Of a DNA stretch of 64,000 bases, positions 34,101-46,100 are shown one piece after another. Positions within the stretch are counted from its first letter, which is position 1. The number at the start of each line of letters is the position of its first letter. The DNA is from Cordylochernes scorpioides (Eukaryota; Arthropoda; Arachnida; Pseudoscorpiones; Chernetidae): the NCBI GenBank assembly GCA_030710605.1, contig CP092870.1, forward strand, positions 49,445,061 through 49,509,060, in the 5' to 3' direction. The position numbers and the translations under genes are program-made. The notes under the pieces are model-generated. The model did not search any database and was not told the DNA's origin. It saw only the letters and a list, made by a program, of their open reading frames with translations.

Positions 34101-37100
34101 ACGTGAGAGATCAGTTCACTTAACAAATGAAAACAACATTCTTCCCGCTAAAAACTGAGATAAGATGAAACTGTTTGTCAATATAATTTGACAGTAGCAG
34201 TCCTACACCAATGGTTTAGACCACCCTCTCTTCCATTCTATTTACTTGTCTGCCAGGCATGTGCCTCAGTTCCAAGTTTTGTGGTCCATCAGTATCAACT
34301 GAAGGATCAATTAAATGTCTTCTTCTTCTTTCTTATCTCCACTCAATCATATTAGGGTATCATGCTTGTAAAGTTGACAACCATCATGATTGGGTGAAGT
34401 AGAATGCGTCTGCCTTTGTCATTAAGACTGGGAGCACTACTCAGTGACAGGCCGACTTAGCTCCAAAAGAAATTGCCACCTCTGACATGAGGAACAGACA
34501 CCATGTACAGCCGCTCCTAACATGGAGTACATCCTGTATCCCTGGAGTCCTTACAGGGTACTATCAGCATGGCCAGCTGAGCCCAGGTTTTATAGTGAGC
34601 TTGTTACTGCTCCCCCTCCTCCTTTTTCATCCGGGCTTGGGACCGGCAAAGGTGAATTACTACATTAATAATAAGTGACTATATGGCTTTGAATAAAACA
34701 AAATTAATTTATGATTGCAATTTCTCTCCCATTGACCTCCATATTAATAGATTCTGTCTAGATAATCTCAACAAGCCAGAATGTGGTTGTACCAGGTATT
34801 GGCAGCCACCAACGGCAGCAGTGACGCCACAGCGGAGGCAGCAAGGGTTGCAGAACTGAGAGATGGCATGGAACGACAGTCTTCAGAACTCCAAGCAGCC
34901 AGATCCACCATGGCGGAGCTGAGCAGCAAAGTCCGGGAGCTGGAAGAGTCCCTAGCCACCGCCCAACGAGAGGCTGCAGCTTTATCACAGGAGAACTCCC
35001 GTCTTGCTCGGGACCTCAAAGAGGTATTATCTAACCTTCTTATAATGACCCAGCCAAGATGTAACAAGAATGGTGACAGAACAATGCTCAGAAAGAGGAC
35101 CAGGAAGAGAGAATCTCCACTCTGGAGAAACGCTACCTCCATGCCCAGAGAGAGTCCACCTCTCTCCATGATCTCAATGAGAAACTGGAGCAGGAGCTAG
35201 CTAACAAGGCTGCTCATCTCAAACTGGTACTTAGCATTTACACTTCAATTTGGTCTTGGAGTTGCCTAGCATATTGTAATGTAGAAAACCACCTTAATTA
35301 GGTCTCCGAGGTGAATATTGTAACAGAAAATCAGGAAAAACAAAAAACTTCAGGATAACACAGAAATTTATTTGTAACTTTGCATCTTTTCTCTTGCAGC
35401 GTGAAAAACGGCATTGTATCATCAATAGGGCTATCATATTCTTGTAAGGAAGTCTTGACTTTGACATGGCGGTGGAATCCTGGAGCCATTAGCTGAAACA
35501 GTAGATCACAGTACCTAAGACCTTGAGGTCTTCTCGGTGATCTTCAGTTTGTCTTCCCTAATCTACCCCAGCAGCTCCACCAAAATGTAACTTATAAAAT
35601 CAGGAAAGACAAACTTCAGGATGACACAGCAATTTATTTAAGACACAAGAACCAACTAAAATTTATAATAGAAACATTGAGGGAAGTTTTCAGAGTAACA
35701 AAATATAAATAATATAAATATAAAAAATAATAATTTGTATATAAAATATTATAATTTCTTTACTACATAGTTCCTTCCCTATGGGAACTGTGACCCACAG
35801 CTTGTAAATATTGTAGTTACTGACATGGATCTGACGTGTTTCTGCCAAGGATTCCCTTAGTTTTGAAAATTTGTCCCTAAAAGCTTTGGTGTAAAGAGTG
35901 GTTTAGGCATCGTATTATCAATAGGGACATCGTCATCTTGGAAGGAAGTCTTGGCTTTGACACGGCGGTGGAATCCTGTAGCCATTACCTGAAAATGTAG
36001 ATCATAACACCCAAGAACTCGAGGTCCTCTCTGCGATCCTCAGTTTGTCCTGTCTAATCTACCCAGCATCTCCACCAAAATGGCAGATAGAAAATTAGGA
36101 AAGACAAACTTCTTAAGGCCAAAACAAACTATATGTATGAAATAATAAAGTAAGTTTCCAGAGTAGCATTATAAACACAAGGTAATAACACCAAATCCAA
36201 ATAAATAAATAGCGTGTGACATTTCGATAACAGCGTTGTTACCATCTTCATACAAAAGTACTGGATGCTGTATTGCAGAATTCAGTACTTTTATCTAAAG
36301 ATGTTAACATCGCTGTTACTGAAACTTCACACACTATTTATTTGGATTTGGTCTTATTACCTTGTGTTTATAATCTATATTGTGCCTTATCAAAGTAATA
36401 AGAGATGAAATACAAGTAAATGAATAGTTGTAGTGATGTAATGGTAAGATGGACACCAAGTTAATGCCATGTTGTGGTGTATAGAGTGAAGACAAGTGCC
36501 GGGCACTACAGGAAAGACTGGAGCTGGCTGAACAGAAGCTGGCTCAGTTCTCCAGGAAGATTGAAGCCGGAGCAGAGAATGAGCAGCAGGTTGGTTGATG
36601 ATTGTTGCGCTAATGGCGTAGGACATGTACAACGCTGATGCTGTATGTATCCAGGCTGCAGCAGATCGCCAGGGTACTGTAGAAGATCGACTACAGAGAC
36701 TGGAACAACAGCTGGAGGAGAAGTCAACAGAACTGGTCCGGGTAAGTATGTTTCTGTAAATATTGTCAAGTAGCTCTGCAGCTCAGGTCACAAAAAGCTC
36801 CATAGGACACCTGTAAATCATCCCTGGACCAACTGGGGGTCGGTGGAAGAATGGAATAAACCGTTGGTTTTCGACCGCTATGAGCTGGGTTCGATTCCCG
36901 CATTGGACACTTTTTTTCTGATTAAAAAAAAAATGCTCAAATGGCCCTCGATCCTTGCAAAATTCCAACCCCACCAGCGAGTGCAAGTAACCAAACTGGG
37001 CTCTGGCACATTTGTAAGTGCAAAGTTGAACTGCTTTTCACATGTGTAGACATGTGGTGCACTTAACAGTAAAAGCAGTCGCCTACTTCTACCCACCATG

Positions 37101-40100
37101 ATTATCATGGCCTGTACCACGTGTACTAGGGATAAGCTATATATATATCCCTGGACCCTGGGGGGGACCACAGGTGTGAGGGGTTCTCGGAATCTTATCT
37201 GTAAATAAAGAAAACGGGACGGTGGCTGACGAACCTCATTATTATTATCTTTACCTGGGGATAAGTTGTTTTATCATCTGACTCTCTCTCCCTATAAATA
37301 CCTCTTGTATATAATTTTATTGGAGAACTAAAAGGTAAATACCACCTTTATAATAAATTAATTATCTCCAAATTTGTCCTTGCTTTATTTATCTCCGCGA
37401 CAATATTGATGAGACAAAGACGGGGATGTAATATGGTTTATTCAGTCATATACTGGGATTGTGGTCTGGTCCAGGAAGGTTGTTTGGGTCTCATCAGGCC
37501 AGTTTTAAGAGGGTCTGTAGCTGTACCTGAAGAATTTCTCAATCACCATGTCAAAATCCAAACAGGACGAAGATTAATTTTTATACTCTCACGTTGTATT
37601 TAACACATTGCTTTTTTTTGCTAATCCCTAGTACACATGGTACAGGCCATGATGATAATCATGGTGGGTAGAAGTAGGCGACTGCTTTTACTGTAAGTCC
37701 ACCACATGTCTACACATGTGAAAAGCAGTTCGAATTTGCACTTACAAATGTGCCAGAGCCCCGTTTGGTTACTTGCACTCGATGGTAGGGTTTGACTTTT
37801 GCAAGATTCAGGGGCCATTGGAGCATTTTTTTTTTTTTTTTTTTTTTAATCAGAAAAAAGTGCCCAATGCAGGAATCAAACCCGGGTCGTAGCGGTTGAA
37901 AACCAATGGTTTAGACCATCCTTCCACCGACCTCCCTTGCTGCAAACAAGACATTGCTGCGAAAAGGTAGTCAAAGTTCAAATACAATTTGTTACCTTTC
38001 ATCTCTGTGGTCCGTTTCTCTCTAGGATATAACCTAAAATAATAAATAAGAAACCTGTTGTCCCACCACGTGAGTCACATGTACCATCAGTCGGTCGGCT
38101 ATGTGCTCTCTTCTTCTTCTTCTTTCTTATCTCCACACAATCATATTAGGGTATCAAGCTTGTAAAGCTTGAGATCATGACTGGGTGAAGTAGAATGCGT
38201 CTGCCTTTGTCATTAAGACTGGGAGCACTACTCAGTGGCAGGCCAATTTAGCTCCAAAAGAAATGGCCGCCTCTGACATGAGGAACAGACGCCATGTGCA
38301 GCCGCTCCTAACATGGAGTACAAACACTGCTCATCCGGTATCCCTGGATTAGGAGCCCTAACAGGGTACTATCAGCCGGGCCAGCTGAGCCCAGGTTGTT
38401 TAGTGAGCTTGTTACTGCTCCCCCTCCTCCTTTTTCATCCGGGCTTGGGACCGGCAAAGTCAGAGTTTCGGCTATGTGCTGATACACAACAGTATATTGT
38501 CATTTTTATTAAATTCCACTTTACACAATCCTATATATCCCTCTTAAATACAGCTAAACCTTCCTATAAGGATCTTATTAGAGCTGGTAGTGAACCAAAA
38601 AACTCATAAGTAAATAATATTCAATTTCATACGATAATAAGACCAAATCCAAATAAATAGTGTTTGACTTTTCAGCGTTGTTACCATCATCAAACAAAAG
38701 AATAAATGAGAAAATATCTTAAATAATGACTATTTAAGAACATGCTGTGATATTTTTTATCATTTATTATTTTGTCAGAAGATATGATAACAACACTGAA
38801 ATGTCACACACTATTTATTTGAATTTGGTCTTATTTTTCTTGTAGCTATAATCTCTAATTGTTTGTTATGAACAAGGGCATCTCCTCAGCGTGCAACTGA
38901 AATGAAGGTGGCGCAAGCCATCTGTCGGAATAAATATCAACTATTCTCGTTGATTTCTAATTATTCCAGAATTGGCCATATACCCATTCTTGATTAATCA
39001 AGAAAAGCTAACCATGTACGTGTTTTAGACTGTTGGCCCGATATTGTTAAATTGTTTGTTATTATAAACATCTTTTATAACCTGTTTGTTAGGCGATACC
39101 GAAGCAATATTATCTAATTGTTTTCAATATTCTAATTCAACAGTCACCAAATTTCTCACCGCTTACATCTATTCTGGTGGTATATATATCCATAGTACAA
39201 ATGGTACAGGCTATGATACTCATAGTGGGTAGTAATCTACTGCTTTTACTGTAAGTATGGCTACATACATAGACTCTTCTTCTAATACAGTAGAACCTCT
39301 CTTTAGCCCACACCCTGCTAGCAGAAACCTCTCAACAAAGGATAGTTTTCATTTGCAAAATTAACATTTTTACTATTTAGCAACTCTACGGTAAGAGGAC
39401 ACCTCTCCCTAAAGGACACTTTGGCTCTGTAATTTGGTGTTGTCCTTTACGGGGAGGTTCTACTGTAGCAACTCTCTGGAAAGAGAACACCTCCCTCTAA
39501 AAGACACTTTGGCTCTGCAATTAGATGTCCTTTACTGTATGTACAGTTAAACATGTCTATAGCGCTCCCTCTAAATAGCGCCTTCCTCTCCATAGCGCCC
39601 AATTTTAAACATTAAAATGTAAGCATTTTACATTAAAAGTGACCTGTCTATAGCACCCTATATTGGTAAGTCCCAAGAGGGGGCGCTATAGACAGGTTTA
39701 ACTGTATATATTTATCTGTTTAAAATAGTGCAGACCTTGCACTTTTTCCTGTATTGACAAGATGCCAGTAAAATAATTTTAATTGTCAATTGTTTATCCT
39801 GATACATCTAACAAGTTGTCAAATGTGGGTTTGATGTATTCCAGTCCCGGCAGCGAGAGAGGATGAATGAAGAACACAACCAGCGACTCTCAGCTACCGT
39901 GGACAAGCTACTGGCAGAGTCCAACGAGCGGCTCCAGCTTCACCTAAAGGAACGCATGCATGCTCTAGATGAGAAGAACTCACTTGGCCAGGAGCTGGAA
40001 CGTACCAAACGCACTCTGGAAGACATCACAGGAGAGAGGGACAAGATTCTCACAGAGTTGAGCAAGATGCGCTCTGAGATGGATTCTCTGCGGCATGATT

Positions 40101-43100
40101 TGCAGTCATACAGAGCTGAGACATTAGTGGCTGCGTGAGTATCTTCTTCTTGTGTTGTTGTTTCTTATCCCCTTGTGTAGAGATTACATCAGTCCATGTT
40201 CCTCCAGCTGTTTATAGACAGTGTTGTTGTTGTTTCTTATCCCCTTGTGTAAAGATTACACCAATTCCATGAGTCCATGTTCCTCCAGCTGTTTATAGAC
40301 AGTGTTGTTGTTGTTTCTTATCCCCTTGTGTAAAGATTACACCAATTCCATGAGTCCATGTTCCTCCAGCTGTTTATAGACAGTGTTGTTGTTGTTTCTT
40401 ATCCCCTTGTGTAAAGATTACACCAATTCCATGAGTCCATGTTCCTCCAGCTGTTTATAGACAGTGTTGTTGTTGTTTCTTATCCCCTTGTGTAAAGATT
40501 ACACCAATTCCACGAGTCCATGTTCCTCCAGCTGTTTATAGACAGTGTTGTTGTTGTTTCTTATCCCCTTGTGTAAAGATTACACCAATTCCATGAGTCC
40601 ATGCTCCTCCAGCTGTTTATAGACAGTGTTGTTGTTGTTTCTTATCCCCTTGTATAAAGATTACACCAATTCCACGAGTCCATGTTCCTCCAGCTGTTTA
40701 TAGACAGTGTTGTTGTTGTTTCTTATCCCCTTGTGTAAAGATTACACCAATTCCATGAGTCCATGTTCCTCCAGCTGTTTATAGACAGTGTTGTTGTTGT
40801 TTCTTATCCCCTTGTGTAAAGATTACACCAATTCCATGAGTCCATGTTCCTCCAGCTGTTTATAGACAGTGTTGTTGTTGTTTCTTATCCCCTTGTGTAA
40901 AGATTACACCAATTCCACGAGTCCATGCTCCTCCAGCTGTTTATAGACAGTGTTGTTGTTGTTTCTTATCCCCTTGTGTAAAGATTACACCAATTCCACG
41001 AGTCCATGTTCCTCCAGCTGTTTATAGACAGTGTTGTTGTTGTTTCTTATCCCCTTGTGTAAAGATTACACCAATTCCACGAGTCCATGCTCCTCCAGCT
41101 GTTTATAGACAGTGTTGTTGTTGTTTCTTATCCCCTTGTGTAGAGATTACACCAATTCCATGTGTCCATGCTCCTCAAGCTGTTTTATGCTAAGCAGTGG
41201 CCTCTCCCAAAGGTCCTGTTTAGTGCATCTAATACAAGCCAAAATGTGTTCTGGAGCTGCAGGTGCCAAGCTAAATTTTGGGCAAGGTAGTGTTGTCTGT
41301 ATCTTGTTAGTGTTGTTTGATGCTGTCTGAGGTTCAGAGCTCCTCCTGGGTCCACTCCACTGTACTAACTGTCATTAGGTGGGATCCTCCAGTTCTTGTT
41401 TATTTTTCTGTGGGAAGGGTTCTTTCGTGTCTTTTTTTCACTAGCGCATCAGCAGCTTCAATGCCAACGTGTGAGGGTATCCATTGAAGGTCAATTTTTG
41501 AGAGTTTTTGATGCCTAATATACATAGAAGAAGGATTGCTGTTGCCCTAACTTGTTCTTTCTATGTTTGAGCCCCTTTCTCCTGATGTGTTACAGGCGGA
41601 CCCTGCCCACCACATCCCTGTCCCCTGTATGGTCCCCATCTGGAGGAGGACTCATCTCACCCAGTGGTGGAGCCAAGGCAGGATCTCCCGTAGTACGCGG
41701 CCCACGTCTGGGAGAGATGGAAGTGGCACCCCCTGTAGCTGCAGACAAAGGCCCGTCAGCATGGGACCACCATGTCCTGGCCAATGTGCAACAGGCCTTC
41801 GATGTGACCAGCGACACAGAATGTAGCCAGACCGATGATAATGAGTCCATCTTCAACATGCTCTCCCCATCTGGTCATACAGATGCCCAGGCTCTAGCTT
41901 ACATGCTTCAAGAACAGCTGGACGCCATCAACAATGAGATTCGGTAACTACAATCCCATCAAACTCAAGGTGGTGTCTTGTCCATGGAGCAGATCGGTCC
42001 ATACACCCTGAACACAATACCGGCCAACTGAGGTGTCTGTATGGATGTCCTCTTCTGGATTGATGTCTGCCATATAGAGGACTGCAAGCTCTCTTAGAGT
42101 GGTGGTGGTGTCTTGTCCATGGAGCAGATCAGTCCATACACCCTGATCACAATACCGGCCAACTGAGGTGTCCATATGGATGTCCTCTTCTGGATTGATG
42201 TCTGCCATATAGAGGGCTGCAAGCTCTCTTAGAGTGGTGGTGGTGTCTTGTCCATGGAGCAGATCAGATCGGTCCATACACCCTGATCACAATACCGGCC
42301 AACTGAGGTGCCTTGTCCATTGCTCAATGGAAAGGGAGGGTACCATTAGTCAGCCATATTTCAGAGTTCCCTGTTCAAGGTTACTGTAGCGGCTCGGTGC
42401 TCACAACACCATACTTTGCCCTACAGGACATTCCTTACTTGTACTGCTTATCCTGGTAATAAGACCAAATACAAATAAATAAATAGTGTGTGATGTTTCT
42501 GAGTTGTTAGCATCTTCATATAAAAGTATTGAATGAGAAATTATACAACTGCATGTTTTAAAAAGTTTACTTTTATCAAGTGTTTAAACAACATAGCAGA
42601 TAACTAGATAATTTTCTAAAAACATCTTTTTTTTTTGCTTAACCCTAGTACATGTGGTACAGGCCATGATAATCATGGTGGGTAGAAGTAGGCGACTGCT
42701 TTTACTGTAAGTGCAACACATATCTACACATGTGAAAAGCAGTTAAACTTTGCACTTACAAATGTGCCAGAGCCCCTTTTGATTACTTGCACTTGCTGGT
42801 GAGGTTGGAATTTTGCAAGAATCAGAGACCATTGGAACATTTTTTATTTAAACATAAAAAAGTGCCCAATGCGGGAATCGAACCCGGGTCGTAGCGGTCG
42901 AAAACCACTGGTTTAGACCATCCTTCCACCGACCCCCCTTCTAAAAACATAAAGTATTATACTGAATTAGAAGTGGAAAAAAAATCCCACTTTTTTTAGT
43001 TATAATTAAAAGCATATTTGTAAATGTGAAAAATTAGTACAAATGTGATATTTCAGTTGCCCGATAAGGAGGTGCCTTTTTTCTTTTTCAATTAATGAAC

Positions 43101-46100
43101 CTTATCCCGTTACAATATCACATTCGTATAATATTTTCACATCGATTCGCGTTTTCATGCAATTCTGGCCTTAACTACCCATTTCATTATTTTTCAGGAT
43201 GCCTGAATGACAAATTTTTTTTTGGTCGTTGAGGGACAGCTTGCACCATGCTGACGAGGGCCAACAAGCCCGAAATACGTACATGGTTAGCTTTTCTTGA
43301 TTAATCAAGAATGGGGGCCAATTCTGGAATAATTTTAAAAAAATCAACGAGAATAGTTGATATTTATTCCAATAGATGGTGCAAGCAACTTTCAGTCACC
43401 TGATAAGCAGATGTCTTTTTTCTTTTTAATATCTGTAAATATCGCGCTGTTACCGAAACATCACCCACTATTAATATATTTGGATTTGGTCTAATTTTCT
43501 TGTGTTTGTAATCTATATAATCCAAATTGTTCCTCAGCAGAGCTGACTGCTACAGGGCACGTACGTCCCCAGGTGGCGGATAGGGGAATGATCTTCAAAT
43601 ATGAAGACCAGCTGTGAAACAAGCAGAATAACTGATGAATAAACAGTCACGGACCAACAGCAGCATTGTTAGAAGAGGAGAAAGACCTCTTTAAAAATCC
43701 TGACTTCAACTGACCCGGTTAATAGACATCAAAAAGAGTTCCTCTCCAGGGATACAGAGGTCTGTACTCATGTTAGCAGCAAAGGCTTCCATGTTAGGAA
43801 CAGTCTCAAATTACAGGCAAAGTCTGGCTTTCACGAGAGTGTGCCATGGTGCCATGATCAACGAAAGCTGCACCCTCCATTCCATGAGATGAGATGTGCT
43901 GTATCATTACACTCCCATCAGTTGGTGGTATCCATTGCCCTGCTGTGTTCCAGCATGATCCAGGAAGAGAAGCAGACCACAGAGCAGCGGGCGGAGGAGC
44001 TGGAGTCTAGGGTGGGCAGTCTGGAGACCATGGGGTTGTTGGGACCTCCCCGGGGCCCTGGGGGACCTAGGTCAACCTTGGAACCTCCCCGAGGGTCCCC
44101 TCCTCAGAGTGGCCGCAGCACCCCTAAGTCCACCTCCCATCATTCTCCCCAGCATGCGGATTACCATCACAAGTACCACACGGTAAGTTGTCTTCTGTGT
44201 GTTCCTTTCTCTATATTCCATCATAGTCACTAGATGTGGGGGTTGAGATGTTTTCATTCTTGAGATGTTTTGGTCAAACGATGCCGGCACTATGCTGCTT
44301 ACCTGCAACCCCACATTATTGACTAATCAGCTGATGAGCTCTACTCATCCCCAGCAGACACCATCAACAAGCTCTACTTTCTTAATCATATTAGGGTATC
44401 AAGCTTGTAGAGTTGACAATCATCATGACTAGAGGAAGTAGAATGTGTCTGTCATTAAAACTGGGAGCACTACTCAGTAGCAGGCCACTGACTTAGTTCC
44501 AATATGATATGGCCGCCTCTGACATGAGGAACAGACACCATGTACAGCTAACATGGAGTACATCCTGTATCTCTGGAGTCCTTACAGGGTACTATCAGCA
44601 TGGCCAGCTGAGCCCAGGTTTTTTAGTGAGCTTGTTACTGCTCCCCCTCCTCCCTTTTCATCCGGGCTTGGGACCAGCAAAGGCAGAGTTTATTCTTGAT
44701 ATGGTTTGATCAAATGATGTCTGGCACTATACTGCTCACTTGCAACCCCAAACCACATCATTGACTGTATTTTTTATTTATTATTATCCCATTGTATATA
44801 TATATATTGCGTATGATATTGTTGCGTATAATTATACAAGGTCACAGAGACTATATTCATTGATCAAATTTCACAATCTTGGTAGGGTTTGAATATAGGT
44901 CCTGTAATTAGGCTCCCATTGCATTCCAAGAGATGGTCTGGTGAGGCCTCTTAAAAAGTCTCCATGACGGAGAGCTGCTCTTGTTGGTTGGCTATATAGG
45001 GGACACCACCATGTGGTTGATTAGGCTGACTTCCTTAGGCAGAGCTGACTGCTACAGGGAGCGTCCCCAGGTGGTGGATAGGGGAACGACCTTCAGATAT
45101 GAACCAGGCCAGCATTGAAACAAGCAGAATAACTCTGACAAATAAGCATTCTCAGACCAACAACAGTATCGTTGTTGTTTCTTATCCCCTTGTGTAAAGA
45201 TTACACAAATTCCATGAGTTCATGATCTCATGGATTGGGGTATAGGGGTGCAGCTTTCGTTGATCCAGGCACACTTTGGTGAAAGTCTGACTTTGCCTCC
45301 AACAACAGTATTGTTAGAAGAGGAGAAAGACCTTTTTATAAATCCTGAGTTTAACTGTTGATAGACCTCAGCAAGGTTCCTCTCCATGGATACAGAGGTC
45401 TGTACTCATGTTGGCTGCAGTAGCTTCCATGTTAGGAACCGCCTCATATTTCAGACAGACTTTCACCAAAGTGTGCCATGGTACCATGATTAATGAAAGC
45501 TGCACCCCATATTCCATGAAATCAGCTTGAGAAACTGTCTGTACTCATATTATAGTCGGCAGCAAAGTTGTCTGCTTCCATGTTAGGAACGGCCTCAAAT
45601 TACAGACAAAGACAGACCAGTTTTCACCATCATGATTGGGTAATTAGTTGGGTTTACATATTATTGACTGTATTGACTCATCCATTGATGAGCTCTACTC
45701 TTCCCCGGCAGACACCATCAAAAGTCTGAAGCTTTACAAGCTTGATACCTTAGTGTGATTGAGTGGAGATAAGAAAGAAGAAGAAGAGTTTTCACCAAAG
45801 TGTGCCAGGATCAATGAAAGCTGCACCCCATTCCATGATTGGAGGGGCCTCAAATTACAGACAGACAGACCAGTTTTCACCAAAATGTGCCATGATCAAT
45901 GAAAACTGCACCCCATTCCATGAGATGAGATTAGACAGCTGTGAGATATCCACAAAGAGTGTGGGGATGTCCAGATCCCTCCAGCCATGTCAGCCAGCAT
46001 GGACCCAGGAGGTCCACTGAAAGAAGACCCAGCAGTCACGGGGGCCAGGATGATGTGTAGTCCCCCCACTTCCCGTTCTATACGACTGGAGCATGTGGCC

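Noticed and set aside
34781-35200. Single 139-codon exon spanning exons 5 and 6
   Set aside because: After 35023 the frame leaves the liprin sequence; exon 6 matches liprin only in another frame, reached by removing the 56-bp GT-AG intron.
40140-41112. CRISPR-like array of regular 81-bp repeats
   Set aside because: Units are directly joined with no unique spacers, and the sequence is eukaryotic intron DNA in a LINE tail.
44331-44360. GCTGATGAGCTC as another hammerhead core
   Set aside because: It is an inverted C1 module; there is no following hairpin plus GAAA and no stem I.
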